Of a DNA stretch of 64,000 nt, positions 28,650 to 38,012 are shown in pieces (positions within the stretch are counted from its first letter, which is position 1; each line of letters begins with the position of its first letter). Made by a program: the position numbers and the translations under genes. The stretch spans positions 124,001 through 188,000 of the forward strand of contig NZ_SMTE01000006.1 in assembly GCF_004357765.1 (NCBI RefSeq), given 5' to 3'. This DNA is from Pseudomonas putida (GTDB lineage Bacteria; Pseudomonadota; Gammaproteobacteria; Pseudomonadales; Pseudomonadaceae). The notes under the pieces were generated by a model, which ran no database searches, had not been told where the DNA came from, and worked only from the letters and a program-made list of their open reading frames with translations.

Positions 28650-29804
28650 CTACTTCACAGCCTTCAAGGTGTCGACATTGTAGGTATATTGACCTTTCTG
28701 CGTGCGCCCGTCATACCAGCTGACCTGTAGCTGATTTTTACGCCAGTCGAACATCAGGCGTAGATAGTTGCTGTGCATGATCGCACCACTCGAGAACATA
28801 GGCACATCGCCGAAGGCAGAGTATCTCTTCTTCCCTAGACTGGTGTGATAGTGCCCTGCGAACACGGCAATCACCCGTTTATTGCCAATGATGTGCTTGA
28901 ACGTTCGTTTGTAAACATCCTCGTTTTGCCAGTCGTCGGGCTTGTGCATGTTTATTATCGTGTACTGCCCTCGCGCCTTGGCGGCGGCTAAATCCTTTTT
29001 CAACCATTCCAACGACGAAGTGATTTCAAAGCGCCTCTCCTCGCCGGGCGCCATGAACCTACCTCCCGTTCCAAACCTCGCGGTATAAGTAGGCTCGTTA
29101 TTGAGCTGCACCACGTGGACCTTGCCCACGTCAAATGAGTACGACAAAGATCCTTTATGAACGCTCCTGCTGTAAGAATGATCGAAATTCAATCCCCTTG
29201 CCTGTTCTTGGATGGCCCGGGTCCAAATGATGTTGTCGCATACCGCATCCCGGGCGCAGCCATTGTTCGCACAGCTATTCAGATTATTGTAATAATCATG
29301 GTTACCCAACCCAGGGAAGAACAGCGGACCACCTGGGGTGCCCGCTTTCACCGGGAACGTGCGCTTGATGAACTCGCGGAAAGACTTCCTTTCGCCGCTA
29401 TGGCCAAACTCCGTGATGTCACCATTGAGGATCAGCGGCACATAATGAGAACCCTCTCGCTCAGCGCGTAGAATATCGGCCATGCTACTGCTCACCTCAC
29501 GCCACCTGATGGCGCCGACCTTGTCGTCACCGCCATCGGCAGGCTTTGCCCTGTACGGCTGAATGTCTGAGGTGATCAGCATCTTTTGCAGCGTTGGCGA
29601 CGCCGTTTGCCAACCGGGTCGAATATAACCGCTGAAGTCTTCGGTAGTTTTCCGGGTAACTTCACAGCCTAGCGAGAATGGTGCCGGCAGTTGAGGTTTC
29701 GGATATATGCCTCCTGGCGGAACCACACCCGCATTAGCGCCAGTGGCGAACAATACGACAGCCGCAATAGTTGGAACACGCGGCGAACACTTATAGCCAA
29801 ACAT
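28650..29804 (-). CDS. secreted calcineurin-like metallophosphoesterase, copy 2
   Basis: The 384-residue paralogue of the preceding gene keeps all metal motifs (LITSDIQPY, LNGDITEFGHSGE, FPGLGNHDYYNN, INMHKPDD, FAGHYHTSLG) and the ARDAVCDN cysteine segment, and shares the mature start VPPGGIYPKPQL. The signal peptide is basic then hydrophobic (PTIAAVVLFATGANA). The start follows GGAGACTTTGT. The two copies have diverged a good deal outside motifs, so duplication is not recent or they were acquired together. It sits next to cdhR but shows no link to carnitine. Confidence 0.88.
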   Translation of the reverse strand: MFGYKCSPRVPTIAAVVLFATGANAGVVPPGGIYPKPQLPAPFSLGCEVTRKTTEDFSGYIRPGWQTASPTLQKMLITSDIQPYRAKPADGGDDKVGAIRWREVSSSMADILRAEREGSHYVPLILNGDITEFGHSGERKSFREFIKRTFPVKAGTPGGPLFFPGLGNHDYYNNLNSCANNGCARDAVCDNIIWTRAIQEQARGLNFDHSYSRSVHKGSLSYSFDVGKVHVVQLNNEPTYTARFGTGGRFMAPGEERRFEITSSLEWLKKDLAAAKARGQYTIINMHKPDDWQNEDVYKRTFKHIIGNKRVIAVFAGHYHTSLGKKRYSAFGDVPMFSSGAIMHSNYLRLMFDWRKNQLQVSWYDGRTQKGQYTYNVDTLKAVK

Positions 29805-29833
29805 ACAAAGTCTCCATTGAATAGTCCAGCAAA

Positions 29834-29879
29834 CCCTATCAAAGCGATATACGGGTCAATACTCGTATATCTGATAGGG
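29834..29879. promoter_or_regulatory. operator-like inverted repeat upstream of phosphoesterase copy 2
   Basis: CCCTATCA (29834) pairs with TGATAGGG (29872), and inside it GATATAC (29845) pairs with GTATATC (29865). The nested dyad spans 46 bases, starting 30 bases upstream of the start codon. The right half recurs upstream of copy 1. Confidence 0.6.
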
Positions 29880-29935
29880 TCTGATGACCAGTCCGGAAAC
29901 TCAGCGACTTTGCACCTCCATTGGCCCAATACGAA

Positions 29936-30886
29936 TCAATCGCTCACACTTTTTATAGCTCTATCCTGGCGGGGAGATCTACCGAAACATGTTTTGTAAC
30001 ATCGAGCAAAATAAGAGGGGGAATCGAAACCACAGGCAATACTGATCTCCAGCACACTCATATCCGAATGTTGCAGTAATTGCCGAGCCTTGTCCAAACG
30101 CAAACGCAGATAAAAGGCACTGGGTGTCATTTCCAGGTGTAACTGGAACAATCGCTCCAGCTGCCGACGGGTTACTTGAATAAATTCGGACAGGCTGTGT
30201 GTATCGAGCGGCGATTCGATATTCCTTTCCATCTCGCCAATCACCTTCACCAACTTCTTATTGCTGATGCCATATCGGCTGGCGATCTGCATGCGCTGGT
30301 GATCCTGGCGGGGGCGGATCCGCCCCAACACGAACTGCTCGGAAACCTGCACCGCCAACTCGCTGCCGTGGGCCTGCCCGATCAGGTCGAGCATCAGGTC
30401 GATCGAGGCCGTGCCGCCCGCACAGGTGATGCGCCGACGGTCGATCTCGAACAGTTCCTGGGTCACCTGCAATCGGGGATAGCGCTCCTTGAACGCCTCC
30501 AGTGCCTCCCAGTGCAAGGTGGCGCGGTAACCATCGAGCAGCCCTGCTTCGGCTAGCACCATCGGGCCTGTATCGATACCTCCCAGAATCACGCCGGCAT
30601 GATCGAGACGGCGCAACGCCTGCTGCAGCGACGGACCGTAGCAGGCCAGCGGCTCGAAGCCGGCAACGATCAACACGATTGCGCCGGGCTCGACCGCGCC
30701 CAGCGCAGCGTCGGCGTTCACCGACATGCCATTGCTGGCCAATACCGCACCGCCGTCCAGGCTCAACACCCGCCAACGGTACGACGGCCCCTTGAAGCGG
30801 TTGGCCACCCGCAGGGGTTCCACGGCGCTGATGAAGCCCATGGCCGAGAACCCTGGCAACAGCAGGAAATGAATCAATTGCGGCAT
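29936..30886 (-). CDS. cdhR: AraC-family regulator of carnitine catabolism
   Basis: The 316-residue protein has an N-terminal DJ-1/PfpI-like domain (FLLLPGFSAMGFISAVEPLR) and a C-terminal AraC helix-turn-helix pair (SEFIQVTRRQLERLFQLHL and SVLEISIACGFDSPSYFARC). This architecture is shared with GbdR. It is divergent from caiX, as is cdhR in P. aeruginosa, where it senses carnitine and activates the operon. The ATG at 30886 is chosen over an in-frame GTG four codons earlier because GGAG precedes it by seven bases and overlaps that GTG. Confidence 0.92.
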   Translation of the reverse strand: MPQLIHFLLLPGFSAMGFISAVEPLRVANRFKGPSYRWRVLSLDGGAVLASNGMSVNADAALGAVEPGAIVLIVAGFEPLACYGPSLQQALRRLDHAGVILGGIDTGPMVLAEAGLLDGYRATLHWEALEAFKERYPRLQVTQELFEIDRRRITCAGGTASIDLMLDLIGQAHGSELAVQVSEQFVLGRIRPRQDHQRMQIASRYGISNKKLVKVIGEMERNIESPLDTHSLSEFIQVTRRQLERLFQLHLEMTPSAFYLRLRLDKARQLLQHSDMSVLEISIACGFDSPSYFARCYKTCFGRSPRQDRAIKSVSD

Positions 30887-31032
30887 TGCAGGCTCCACGG
30901 GAGAAGAAGTCGCTTGCGTGCAAATGTTGGTCGCCGGAGTGCGATTTTTCGCACTGTGGGCAGCGTAGCGTGTTCACACGGTCCAGAGAGACCGGCCACC
31001 ATAACAATATGCACTGCCGATGGAGAGCCACC
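30887..31032. promoter_or_regulatory. cdhR-caiX divergent promoter region with dyad
   Basis: GTGCGA-TTTT-TCGCAC at 30939-30954 is a perfect 6-bp inverted repeat centred between the two divergent genes. It is a candidate CdhR or other regulator site; the position fits activation of caiX, but binding is inferred only. Confidence 0.45.
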
Positions 31033-31977
31033 ATGCACCGCTTTGTCCGCCGCAGCCTGCTGTCCCTTGCCCTGAGCAGCACCCTGGTCACCCCACTGTT
31101 CGCCGCCGAGCCGGCCGAATGCAAGAACGTCCGCTTGGGCGTGGTCAACTGGACCGACGTCATCGCCACCAGCGCCATGGCCCAGGTGCTGCTCGATGGC
31201 CTCGGCTACGACACCAAGCAGACCAGCGCCTCGCAGCAGATCATCTTCGCCGGTATCCGCGACCAACGCCTGGACATGTTCCTGGGGTACTGGAACCCGA
31301 TCATGACCCAGACCATCACTCCGTTCGTCGACGCCAAGCAAGTCAAGGTACTCGACAAACCGAGCCTGGAAGACGCCCGCGCCACCCTCGCGGTGCCGAA
31401 GTACCTGGCCGACAAAGGCCTGAAGACGTTCGCCGACATCCACAAGTTCGAGAAGGAGCTGGGTGGCAAGATCTACGGCATCGAGCCAGGTTCGGGTGCC
31501 AACACCCAGATCAAGGCAATGATCGACAAGAACCAGTTCGGTCTGGGCAAGTTCCAGCTGGTGGAGTCCAGCGAGGCCGGGATGCTCGCCGCGGTGGACC
31601 GCGCCGTGCGGCGCAAGCAGGCGGTGGTGTTCTTCGGCTGGGCGCCGCACCCGATGAACGTCAACATCGACATGGTCTACCTGGGCGACAGCCAGGATGC
31701 TCTGGGCCCGGACGAAGGCCGTGCGACGGTGTGGACGGTCACTGCCCCGGACTATGCCGAACGCTGCCCCAATGCCAATCGCCTGCTGACCAACCTGAAC
31801 TTCAGCGCCGAGGACGAGAGCCGCATGATGCAGCCGTTGCTCGACCACAAAGATGCGCTGGAATCGGCGCGCCAGTGGCTAAAGGACCACCCCGAAGACA
31901 AGGCCCGCTGGCTTGAGGGGGTGACCACCTTCGACGGCAAGCCGGCGGCTGAGAACCTCAAGCTCAGCGCCAACTGA
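31033..31977 (+). CDS. caiX: carnitine-binding periplasmic protein
   Basis: The 314-residue protein has a signal peptide ending TPLFA before AEPAECKNVRLG. It belongs to the OpuAC/ProX-like quaternary-amine binding family; GYWNPIMTQ and FFGWAPHPMN carry aromatic residues of the type that box a trimethylammonium group. It is paralogous to ChoX in this window (both share YGIEPG and SSEAGML). In P. aeruginosa CaiX delivers carnitine to the CbcWV core transporter, consistent with the lack of a permease here. It is first in the caiX-cdhC-cdhA-cdhB operon. The start follows TGGAGAGCCACC. Confidence 0.93.
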   Translation: MHRFVRRSLLSLALSSTLVTPLFAAEPAECKNVRLGVVNWTDVIATSAMAQVLLDGLGYDTKQTSASQQIIFAGIRDQRLDMFLGYWNPIMTQTITPFVDAKQVKVLDKPSLEDARATLAVPKYLADKGLKTFADIHKFEKELGGKIYGIEPGSGANTQIKAMIDKNQFGLGKFQLVESSEAGMLAAVDRAVRRKQAVVFFGWAPHPMNVNIDMVYLGDSQDALGPDEGRATVWTVTAPDYAERCPNANRLLTNLNFSAEDESRMMQPLLDHKDALESARQWLKDHPEDKARWLEGVTTFDGKPAAENLKLSAN

Positions 31978-31980
31978 CCC

Positions 31981-32074
31981 GGCCTCTTCGCGGGCAAGCC
32001 CGCTCCCACAGACATACGCGCATGCCAGGGGCACTCCGCTCCCCTGTGGGAGCGGGCTTGCCCGCGAAAGGGCC
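31981..32074. repeat. REPIN between caiX and cdhC
   Basis: Two inverted REPs of the CCCGCGAA subtype begin four bases after the caiX stop and end 26 bases before the cdhC start, inside the operon. Confidence 0.92.
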
Positions 32075-32100
32075 ACAACAGACACTAGAAGGAACACGCC

Positions 32101-32985
32101 ATGAACCACGACGTCATCATCACCTGCGCCCTCACCGGCGCCGGCGACACAGTCGCCAAGAGCCACTTGGTCCCGGTCACGCCCAAGCAGATCGCTGAAT
32201 CTGCCGTCGAAGCCGCCAAGGCCGGAGCCACCGTCGTCCACTGCCACGTTCGCGACCCCGAGACCGGCCGTTTCAGCCGCGACGTGGCGCTGTACCGCGA
32301 AGTCATGGAGCGCATTCGCGAAGCCGACGTGGATATCATCGTCAACCTCACTGCCGGCATGGGCGGCGATCTGGAAATCGGTCCGGGCGAGTCGCCCATG
32401 GAGTTCGGCCCAGGCACCGACCTGATCGGCCCGCTGGAGCGCTTGGCCCACGTCGAGGCGCTGCTGCCAGAGATCTGCACCCTCGACTGCGGCACGCTCA
32501 ACTTCGGTGACGGCAACGCCATCTACGTCTCCACTCCGGCGCAATTGCGTGCGGGCGCCAAGCGCATCACCGAACTGGGGGTGAAGGCCGAGCTGGAAAT
32601 CTTCGATACCGGCCACCTGTGGTTCGCCAAACAGATGATGAAGGAAGGCCTGCTCGACGACCCGCTGTTCCAGCTGTGCCTGGGCATCCCGTGGGGAGCG
32701 CCGGCCGACACCACCACCATGAAGGCCATGGTCGACAACCTGCCGGCCAACGTCACCTGGGCTGGCTTCGGCATCGGCCGCATGCAGATGCCGATGGCCG
32801 CCCAGGCGGTGCTGCTCGGCGGCAACGTGCGGGTCGGCCTGGAAGACAACCTGTACCTGGACCGTGGCGTGCTGGCGAGCAATGGCCAGCTGGTCGAGCG
32901 TGCGGCCGAGATCATCACCCGTATGGGTGGCCGCGTGCTCAGCCCGGCAGAAGGTCGGGAAAAGATGAACCTCAAGCGCCGCTGA
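32101..32985 (+). CDS. cdhC: dehydrocarnitine cleavage enzyme (BKACE, DUF849)
   Basis: The 294-residue protein belongs to the beta-keto acid cleavage enzyme family. [11 protein letters not shown] near residue 50 supplies zinc-binding His residues, and [27 protein letters not shown] and FDTGHLWFA follow as in that family. It converts 3-dehydrocarnitine plus acetyl-CoA to betainyl-CoA and acetoacetate. The assignment to dehydrocarnitine rests on its place between caiX and cdhA. Gene naming (cdhB or cdhC) varies between sources. The start follows AAGGAACACGCC. Confidence 0.9.
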   Translation: MNHDVIITCALTGAGDTVAKSHLVPVTPKQIAESAVEAAKAGATVVHCHVRDPETGRFSRDVALYREVMERIREADVDIIVNLTAGMGGDLEIGPGESPMEFGPGTDLIGPLERLAHVEALLPEICTLDCGTLNFGDGNAIYVSTPAQLRAGAKRITELGVKAELEIFDTGHLWFAKQMMKEGLLDDPLFQLCLGIPWGAPADTTTMKAMVDNLPANVTWAGFGIGRMQMPMAAQAVLLGGNVRVGLEDNLYLDRGVLASNGQLVERAAEIITRMGGRVLSPAEGREKMNLKRR

Positions 32986-33003
32986 TTCCCTCAGGAGACC
33001 AAT

Positions 33004-33969
33004 ATGTCCTTCATCACCGAGATCAAGACCTTCGCCGCCCTCGGTAGCGGCGTCATCGGCAGCGGCTGGGTCGCCCGCGCCCTGGCCCATGGCCTGGACG
33101 TGGTCGCCTGGGACCCGGCACCGGGCGCTGAGCAGGCACTGCGCAAACGCATCGCCAATGCCTGGCCGGCCCTCGAAAAACAAGGCCTGGCGCCTGGCGC
33201 TTCGCAGGACCGATTGAGCTTCGTCGCCACGGTCGAAGACTGCGTGCGCGATGCCGACTTCATCCAGGAAAGCGCCCCCGAACGCCTGGACCTGAAGCTC
33301 GACCTGCACGCCAGGATCAGCGCCGCCGCCAAGCCCGATGCGATCATCGGTTCCAGTACCTCGGGCCTATTGCCCAGCGAGTTCTACGAATCGTCCACCC
33401 ACCCCGAACGCTGTGTGGTCGGCCACCCGTTCAACCCGGTTTACCTGCTGCCGCTGGTCGAAATCGTCGGAGGCAAGCGCACCGCGCCAGAAGCCATCGA
33501 GGCGGCGAAGACCATCTACACCGCCCTTGGCATGCGTCCACTGCATGTGCGCAAAGAAGTGCCAGGCTTCATCGCCGACCGTCTGCTCGAAGCGCTGTGG
33601 CGCGAGGCCCTGCACCTGGTCAACGACGGCGTGGCCACGACCGGCGAAATCGACGATGCGATCCGCTTCGGCGCAGGTCTGCGCTGGTCGTTCATGGGTA
33701 CCTTCCTGACCTACACCCTGGCCGGTGGCGACGCCGGCATGCGCCACTTCATGTCGCAGTTCGGCCCGGCACTGAAGCTGCCCTGGACCTATCTGCCAGC
33801 GCCAGAATTGACCGACAAGCTGATCGATGACGTGGTCGATGGCACCTCGGAGCAACTGGGCCAGCACAGCATCGCCGCGCTGGAGCGCTATCGTGATGAC
33901 ACGCTGCTGGCGGTGCTCGATGCGGTGAAGACCAGCAAGGCCAATCACGGCATGTCGTTCAGCGACTGA
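33004..33969 (+). CDS. cdhA: L-carnitine dehydrogenase
   Basis: The 321-residue protein is of the 3-hydroxyacyl-CoA dehydrogenase fold. The NAD site is [20 protein letters not shown], with the acidic D of VVAWDP ending strand 2, and the catalytic His lies in [20 protein letters not shown]. It oxidises L-carnitine to 3-dehydrocarnitine. Length matches the Pseudomonas enzyme. It starts 18 bases after cdhC, after AGGAGACCAAT, and is followed 10 bases later by the thioesterase. Confidence 0.95.
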   Translation: MSFITEIKTFAALGSGVIGSGWVARALAHGLDVVAWDPAPGAEQALRKRIANAWPALEKQGLAPGASQDRLSFVATVEDCVRDADFIQESAPERLDLKLDLHARISAAAKPDAIIGSSTSGLLPSEFYESSTHPERCVVGHPFNPVYLLPLVEIVGGKRTAPEAIEAAKTIYTALGMRPLHVRKEVPGFIADRLLEALWREALHLVNDGVATTGEIDDAIRFGAGLRWSFMGTFLTYTLAGGDAGMRHFMSQFGPALKLPWTYLPAPELTDKLIDDVVDGTSEQLGQHSIAALERYRDDTLLAVLDAVKTSKANHGMSFSD

Positions 33970-33979
33970 GGAAAACGCG

Positions 33980-34456
33980 ATGCCCGCTTTGATCACCTAC
34001 CGTACCCCAGTCCAGGAGGACTGGGTCGACTACAACGGGCATCTGCGCGATGCCTTCTATCTGCTGATCTTCAGTTACGCCACTGATGCGCTGATGGAAC
34101 GCATCGGTCTGGACGCCGACAGCCGTGGGCAAAGTGGCCACTCGCTGTTCACTCTGGAAGCTCACATCAACTATCTGCATGAGGTGAAGCAAGGTACCGA
34201 GGTGTGGGTACAGACGCAGATCATTGGTTTCGACACGAAGCGTCTACATGTATGTCACAGCCTGCACCGGCCGGGGTTCGACGAGGTGTTGGCAGCGAGT
34301 GAGCAAATGCTCTTGCACGTGGATCTGGCTGGGCCGCGCTCAGCGCCGTTCGGCGAGCGCAGCGCGTCATCGCTGCAGGACATCGCGGATCAACAAAGGG
34401 ATCTGCCGCCCTGCGCGTTCGTTGGACGAGTCATAGCCCTACCCAAACCCCGCTGA
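33980..34456 (+). CDS. cdhB: betainyl-CoA thioesterase (hotdog fold)
   Basis: The 158-residue 4HBT-type thioesterase has the active-site segment DWVDYNGHLRDAFYL, where Asp replaces the usual Tyr-Asp pair order but remains present, and a central THFTLEAH-like strand (SLFTLEAHINYLHEVKQGT). It completes carnitine breakdown by hydrolysing betainyl-CoA to glycine betaine, which enters the GbcAB pathway. It is last in the operon. The substrate is inferred from context and known homologues. Confidence 0.88.
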   Translation: MPALITYRTPVQEDWVDYNGHLRDAFYLLIFSYATDALMERIGLDADSRGQSGHSLFTLEAHINYLHEVKQGTEVWVQTQIIGFDTKRLHVCHSLHRPGFDEVLAASEQMLLHVDLAGPRSAPFGERSASSLQDIADQQRDLPPCAFVGRVIALPKPR

Positions 34457-34491
34457 AAAAAATAACCCCGGAAAGCCGTGAGCATCCGGGG
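34454..34491 (-). terminator. minus-strand Rho-independent terminator
   Basis: CCCCGGA and TCCGGGG (34466-34491) form a stem that on the minus strand is followed at once by TTATTTTTTT. On the plus strand no T-run follows. The T-run overlaps the cdhB stop codon. The hairpin therefore terminates minus-strand transcription, although no annotated minus-strand gene ends here. Confidence 0.7.
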
Positions 34492-34718
34492 CCAAGAGCG
34501 AGCAACATCCACTGTGCACGAACGAGGGTGACCAAACCTCCGTTGCGGTAGATGGCTTGAGTGTGCGCACTTCCTGCCTGGCCGATTTAGCCCGAAACGA
34601 CCTGTTCTTAGTCAAAGCAGCCATTGCGACATTCTGTCCTTGCCGGCCTGTCGCCCGCGTCACAGAATCGGTCGTAAATCACAGCAGCACTCTCTTCGCG
34701 ATAAAAGGGACAACAGCC

Positions 34719-34976
34719 ATGATGCATGCGGATTTGATTGATCAGGACGACCTGCTGGGCCAACTGCGGGCGCGCGGGTTCGAGATTCCGGCCGGAGCCA
34801 GTGCCGAGCAAGCCTGCGAGGCTGTGGTGCGGGGGTTGACCGAGCCCAATGCCCGGGCGCTCAAGGGCATGGTCGAGCAGATGTACACCGGTAGCGCGAC
34901 GATCTTGCCGGCGGTGCGACAGGCGATCGACAAGCAACTGTTACCGGCGTTGGCGCAGTTCAACAAACGCGCCTGA
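34719..34976 (+). CDS. small conserved-looking protein of unknown function
   Basis: This 85-residue protein has regular helices (LLGQLRARGFEIPAGA, ALKGMVEQMYTG) and no signal or membrane segment. The start is one of two adjacent ATGs after AAGGGA. It lies between the cdh operon and gbdR and converges with gbdR at a strong palindrome. I do not recognise the family. Codon use and stop-free length are normal for the genome, so I take it as a real gene. Confidence 0.65.
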   Translation: MMHADLIDQDDLLGQLRARGFEIPAGASAEQACEAVVRGLTEPNARALKGMVEQMYTGSATILPAVRQAIDKQLLPALAQFNKRA

Positions 34977-34987
34977 GCGTTTCCTGC

Positions 34988-35025
34988 GCGGGCCTCTTCG
35001 CGGGTAAACCCGCGAAGAGGCCCGC
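34988..35025. terminator. REP-derived 38-base perfect palindrome between convergent genes
   Basis: GCGGGCCTCTTCGCGGGT and ACCCGCGAAGAGGCCCGC pair with only two loop bases, giving a very stable cruciform between the small gene and gbdR. It retains the CTTCGCGGG core of the REP family and probably serves both genes as a transcript end. Confidence 0.8.
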
Positions 35026-35031
35026 GTCGTT

Positions 35032-36138
35032 CTAGAGCCTCACACTGGCAAACGTCGACTCGTTACGCGCCTGACTCAACGCCGCCATCGGCCCACTGTG
35101 CGGCGACAGGGCCATGGCCTGCGGAATCGGCATCATCGCCACCTGCTGCGCGGTATTGGAACCCACACGCTCGTCACGCGGCGGAATGCCGAAGTACTCG
35201 CGGTAGCACTTGGAGAAGTGCGGTGTGGAGACGAACCCGCACACCGAGGCCACCTCGATGATCGACATCGGGGTCTGCTTGAGCAGTTGCCGGGCGCGGA
35301 TCAGGCGCAGCTTCAGGTAGTAGCGTGACGGCGAGCAGTGCAGGTACTTCTGGAACAGCCGCTCGAGCTGTCGCCGCGACACCGACACATATACCGCCAA
35401 CTCGTCGAGGTCGATCGGCTCTTCCAGGTTGGCCTCCATCAGCGCGACGATTTCCTGCAGCTTCGGCTGGTTGGTGCCGAGCATGTGCTTGAGCGGCACC
35501 CGCTGGTGGTCCTGCTCGTTGCGGATGCGCTCGTAGACGAACATCTCGGAGATCGCTGCCGACAGCTCGCGACCATGATCGCGGCTGATCAGGTGCAGCA
35601 TCATGTCCAGCGGCGCGGTGCCGCCGGAGCTGGTGAAACGGTTACGGTCGAGGGTGAACAGGCGAGTGCTCATGTTGACCCGCGGGAAGGCCTCCTGCAT
35701 GGCGGCCAGGCATTCCCAATGCACGCTGCAATCGAAACCATCGAGCAGGCCGGCACAGGCCAATGCCCAACTGCCGGTGCATACCGCGCCCAGACGGCGA
35801 GACTGACGCGCCTGGACCTGCAGCCAGGTGACGTGCTCGCGGGTGACGCTGCGCTGGATACCCACGCCGCCACAGACGATCACGGTATCGATGGGCGGTG
35901 CGCTGTGCATCGCTGCGTCGGGAGTGATCTGCAAGCCATCGCTGGCCCAGACCTGGCCGCCGTCGGCAGTCAGCGTGTGCCAGCGGTACAGCTCGCGGCC
36001 GGACAGCTGGTTGGCCATGCGCAGCGGCTCGACGGCCGACGCCAGGGAAATCAGGGTGAAGTTGTCCAATAGGAGAAACCCGATGGACTGGGGTGCTGTG
36101 CGGTTCTGGGATTGATTCCCGGAGGTGTAGGACGTCAT
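35032..36138 (-). CDS. gbdR: glycine betaine-responsive AraC-family activator
   Basis: The 368-residue protein has an N-terminal DJ-1/PfpI-like sensor (IGFLLLDNFTLISLASAVEP, with the GAVCTGSWALACAG nucleophile-elbow region) and a C-terminal AraC domain (VSVSRRQLERLFQKYL, SIIEVASVCGFVSTPHFSKC). In P. aeruginosa GbdR senses glycine betaine and dimethylglycine and activates gbcAB, dgcAB, the choline/betaine transporters and its own cluster. The longer C-terminal tail of about 45 residues after the HTH domain is Ser/Met-rich. It stands alone upstream of sdaA and choX. Confidence 0.93.
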   Translation of the reverse strand: MTSYTSGNQSQNRTAPQSIGFLLLDNFTLISLASAVEPLRMANQLSGRELYRWHTLTADGGQVWASDGLQITPDAAMHSAPPIDTVIVCGGVGIQRSVTREHVTWLQVQARQSRRLGAVCTGSWALACAGLLDGFDCSVHWECLAAMQEAFPRVNMSTRLFTLDRNRFTSSGGTAPLDMMLHLISRDHGRELSAAISEMFVYERIRNEQDHQRVPLKHMLGTNQPKLQEIVALMEANLEEPIDLDELAVYVSVSRRQLERLFQKYLHCSPSRYYLKLRLIRARQLLKQTPMSIIEVASVCGFVSTPHFSKCYREYFGIPPRDERVGSNTAQQVAMMPIPQAMALSPHSGPMAALSQARNESTFASVRL

Positions 36139-36635
36139 CGCGGTTTCTCCTCACACAAATGCTGGGGTGTGCCTCAGGCGAGCACTGATTCTTGTTATGG
36201 CGCCGGCTCAAAATGCCGGCGCTTGGATGCCAATCTCAACGCAAAGGTCGTGCCTAAAATTGAATGGTCGTCCGAAAAAACCTGAAAACGACCCCTTAAT
36301 CAGGCAAATCAGGCACTTCGCCAAGCGTTGGTCAATCTTCGCAAACCTGCGTGCTAGCGCATTGCACGTAACGGCTGAGCAATTTGGTGACACGCGCAAT
36401 ATTGGTTGCCCAGAAACGACACTCTTGAGTGTCACCGACAACGCCAACACTGATTACGACAGCCGACGATCGGTCGGGATGAGCGGTGCACCAAGAAGGA
36501 GCGTTGAAACAAAATGATGCACCGGTAGATCATTCGCGGCGTTTTCACGGGCAAGCCCGCCCCCACAGACAATCCACGAAATCGAAGCATTGTGGGTTTC
36601 CTGTGCGGGCTTGCCCGCGAACAACACCAGTTACA
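36139..36635. other. 497-base region between sdaA end and gbdR start
   Basis: It contains the gbdR promoter and a REPIN at 36543. An open frame across it has no ribosome binding site and no protein-like composition. Nothing else is recognised. Confidence 0.4.
36543..36622. repeat. degenerate REPIN between gbdR and sdaA
   Basis: TTCACGGGCAAGCCCGCCCC and its inverted partner near 36600 are recognisable REPs with substitutions in the outer arm, so this copy is older than the others. Confidence 0.85.
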
Positions 36636-38012
36636 TCAACATTCGATGGCGCTGACCGCCAGGCCACCGCGCGAAGTTTCTTTGTACTTGTCGTGCATGT
36701 CGGCGCCGGTGTCACGCATGGTACGGATCACCTGATCGAGGGAAATGAAATGCTCGCCGTCGCCACGCAGCGCCATCTGCACCGCGTTGATGGCTTTCAC
36801 TGCGGCAATCGCATTGCGTTCGATGCACGGCACCTGCACCAACCCGCCGACCGGGTCGCAGGTCAGCCCTAGGTTGTGCTCCAGGGCGATTTCAGCGGCG
36901 TTTTCCACCTGCGCCGGAGTTGCACCGAGCACCTCGGCGAGGCCTGCCGCGGCCATGGCGCAGGCCGAACCGACCTCACCCTGGCAGCCGACCTCGGCAC
37001 CGGAAATCGAAGCGTTCTTCTTGCACAGGATGCCTACCGCGGCCGCACTGAGGAAGAAGTCGACCACACTGGACTCGTCCACGGCATCGCTGAAGCGCAT
37101 GTAGTAGTGCAACACTGCCGGGATGATCCCCGCCGCGCCGTTGGTAGGCGCGGTGACCATGCGCCCGCCGGCGGCGTTCTCTTCGTTGACCGCGAGGGCG
37201 AACAGGTTGACCCACTCCATCGCGCTCATGGTCGAGCCGATCACATTGGGCTTGCCGATTTCCTGCAGGCTGCGGTGCAGTTTGGCGGCGCGGCGGCGCA
37301 CGTTGAGCCCGCCCGGCAGCGTGCCTTCGTACTTCAGGCCATTGGCGACGCACTCCTGCATGGCGTCCCAGAGCTTATGCAAGCCTGCGCGGATTTCTTC
37401 CTCGCTGCGCCAGACCTTCTCATTGGCCATCATCAATTGCGACACGCTGAGGTCGTTTTGCTTGCACAAGCGCAGCAGCTCGGCGGCGCTGTTGAAATCG
37501 TACGGCAGCACCGTCTGGTCGGCGTCCAGCACACCGCTGGCAGCCTGCGCGGCATCGACCACGAAGCCACCACCGACCGAGTAGTAAGTGTCGCGGTGCA
37601 GCTCGCCCTGCTCACCTTCGGCGATCAAGGTCATGGCGTTGGGGTGGTATGGCAGGTTCTCGTCCAGCAGCAGCATGTCGCGGGCCCAGACGAACTCGAC
37701 GGGCAGCTGGTTATCCAGCAACAAGGTGTTGGTTTCGCGCAGGTCGGCGATGCGTGGCACGATCTGCGTCGGGTCGATGGCGTCAGGCCATTCTCCCATC
37801 AGGCCCATGATCGTGGCGTTATCGGTGCCGTGGCCGACCCCGGTGGCCGACAGCGAGCCATACAGCCGCACCTCGACCCGCTTGACCCGTTGCAACTCGC
37901 CGCGCTCGCGCAGCCCCTGGACGAACAACGCACCGGCCCGCATGGGCCCCACGGTGTGCGAGCTGGAAGGCCCGACACCGATCTTGAACAGGTCGAACAC
38001 GCTGATGGCCAT
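36636..38012 (-). CDS. sdaA: L-serine ammonia-lyase (4Fe-4S serine dehydratase)
   Basis: The 458-residue single-chain serine dehydratase starts [20 protein letters not shown], the conserved N-terminal beta-domain motif. The C-terminal alpha domain has [17 protein letters not shown] and [19 protein letters not shown] with the cluster cysteines. It deaminates serine to pyruvate. Next to gbdR, it is the likely final step for betaine carbon (the sdaB of P. aeruginosa). The start at 38012 follows AGAGGTGATTCGAC; a longer open frame upstream is not supported. Confidence 0.95.
   Translation of the reverse strand: MAISVFDLFKIGVGPSSSHTVGPMRAGALFVQGLRERGELQRVKRVEVRLYGSLSATGVGHGTDNATIMGLMGEWPDAIDPTQIVPRIADLRETNTLLLDNQLPVEFVWARDMLLLDENLPYHPNAMTLIAEGEQGELHRDTYYSVGGGFVVDAAQAASGVLDADQTVLPYDFNSAAELLRLCKQNDLSVSQLMMANEKVWRSEEEIRAGLHKLWDAMQECVANGLKYEGTLPGGLNVRRRAAKLHRSLQEIGKPNVIGSTMSAMEWVNLFALAVNEENAAGGRMVTAPTNGAAGIIPAVLHYYMRFSDAVDESSVVDFFLSAAAVGILCKKNASISGAEVGCQGEVGSACAMAAAGLAEVLGATPAQVENAAEIALEHNLGLTCDPVGGLVQVPCIERNAIAAVKAINAVQMALRGDGEHFISLDQVIRTMRDTGADMHDKYKETSRGGLAVSAIEC

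Noticed and set aside
34439-34663. Minus-strand frame next to the cdhB end
   Set aside because: It reads through the terminator hairpin and into cdhB, lacks a ribosome site and has no recognisable protein features; a non-coding transcript is more likely, if any.
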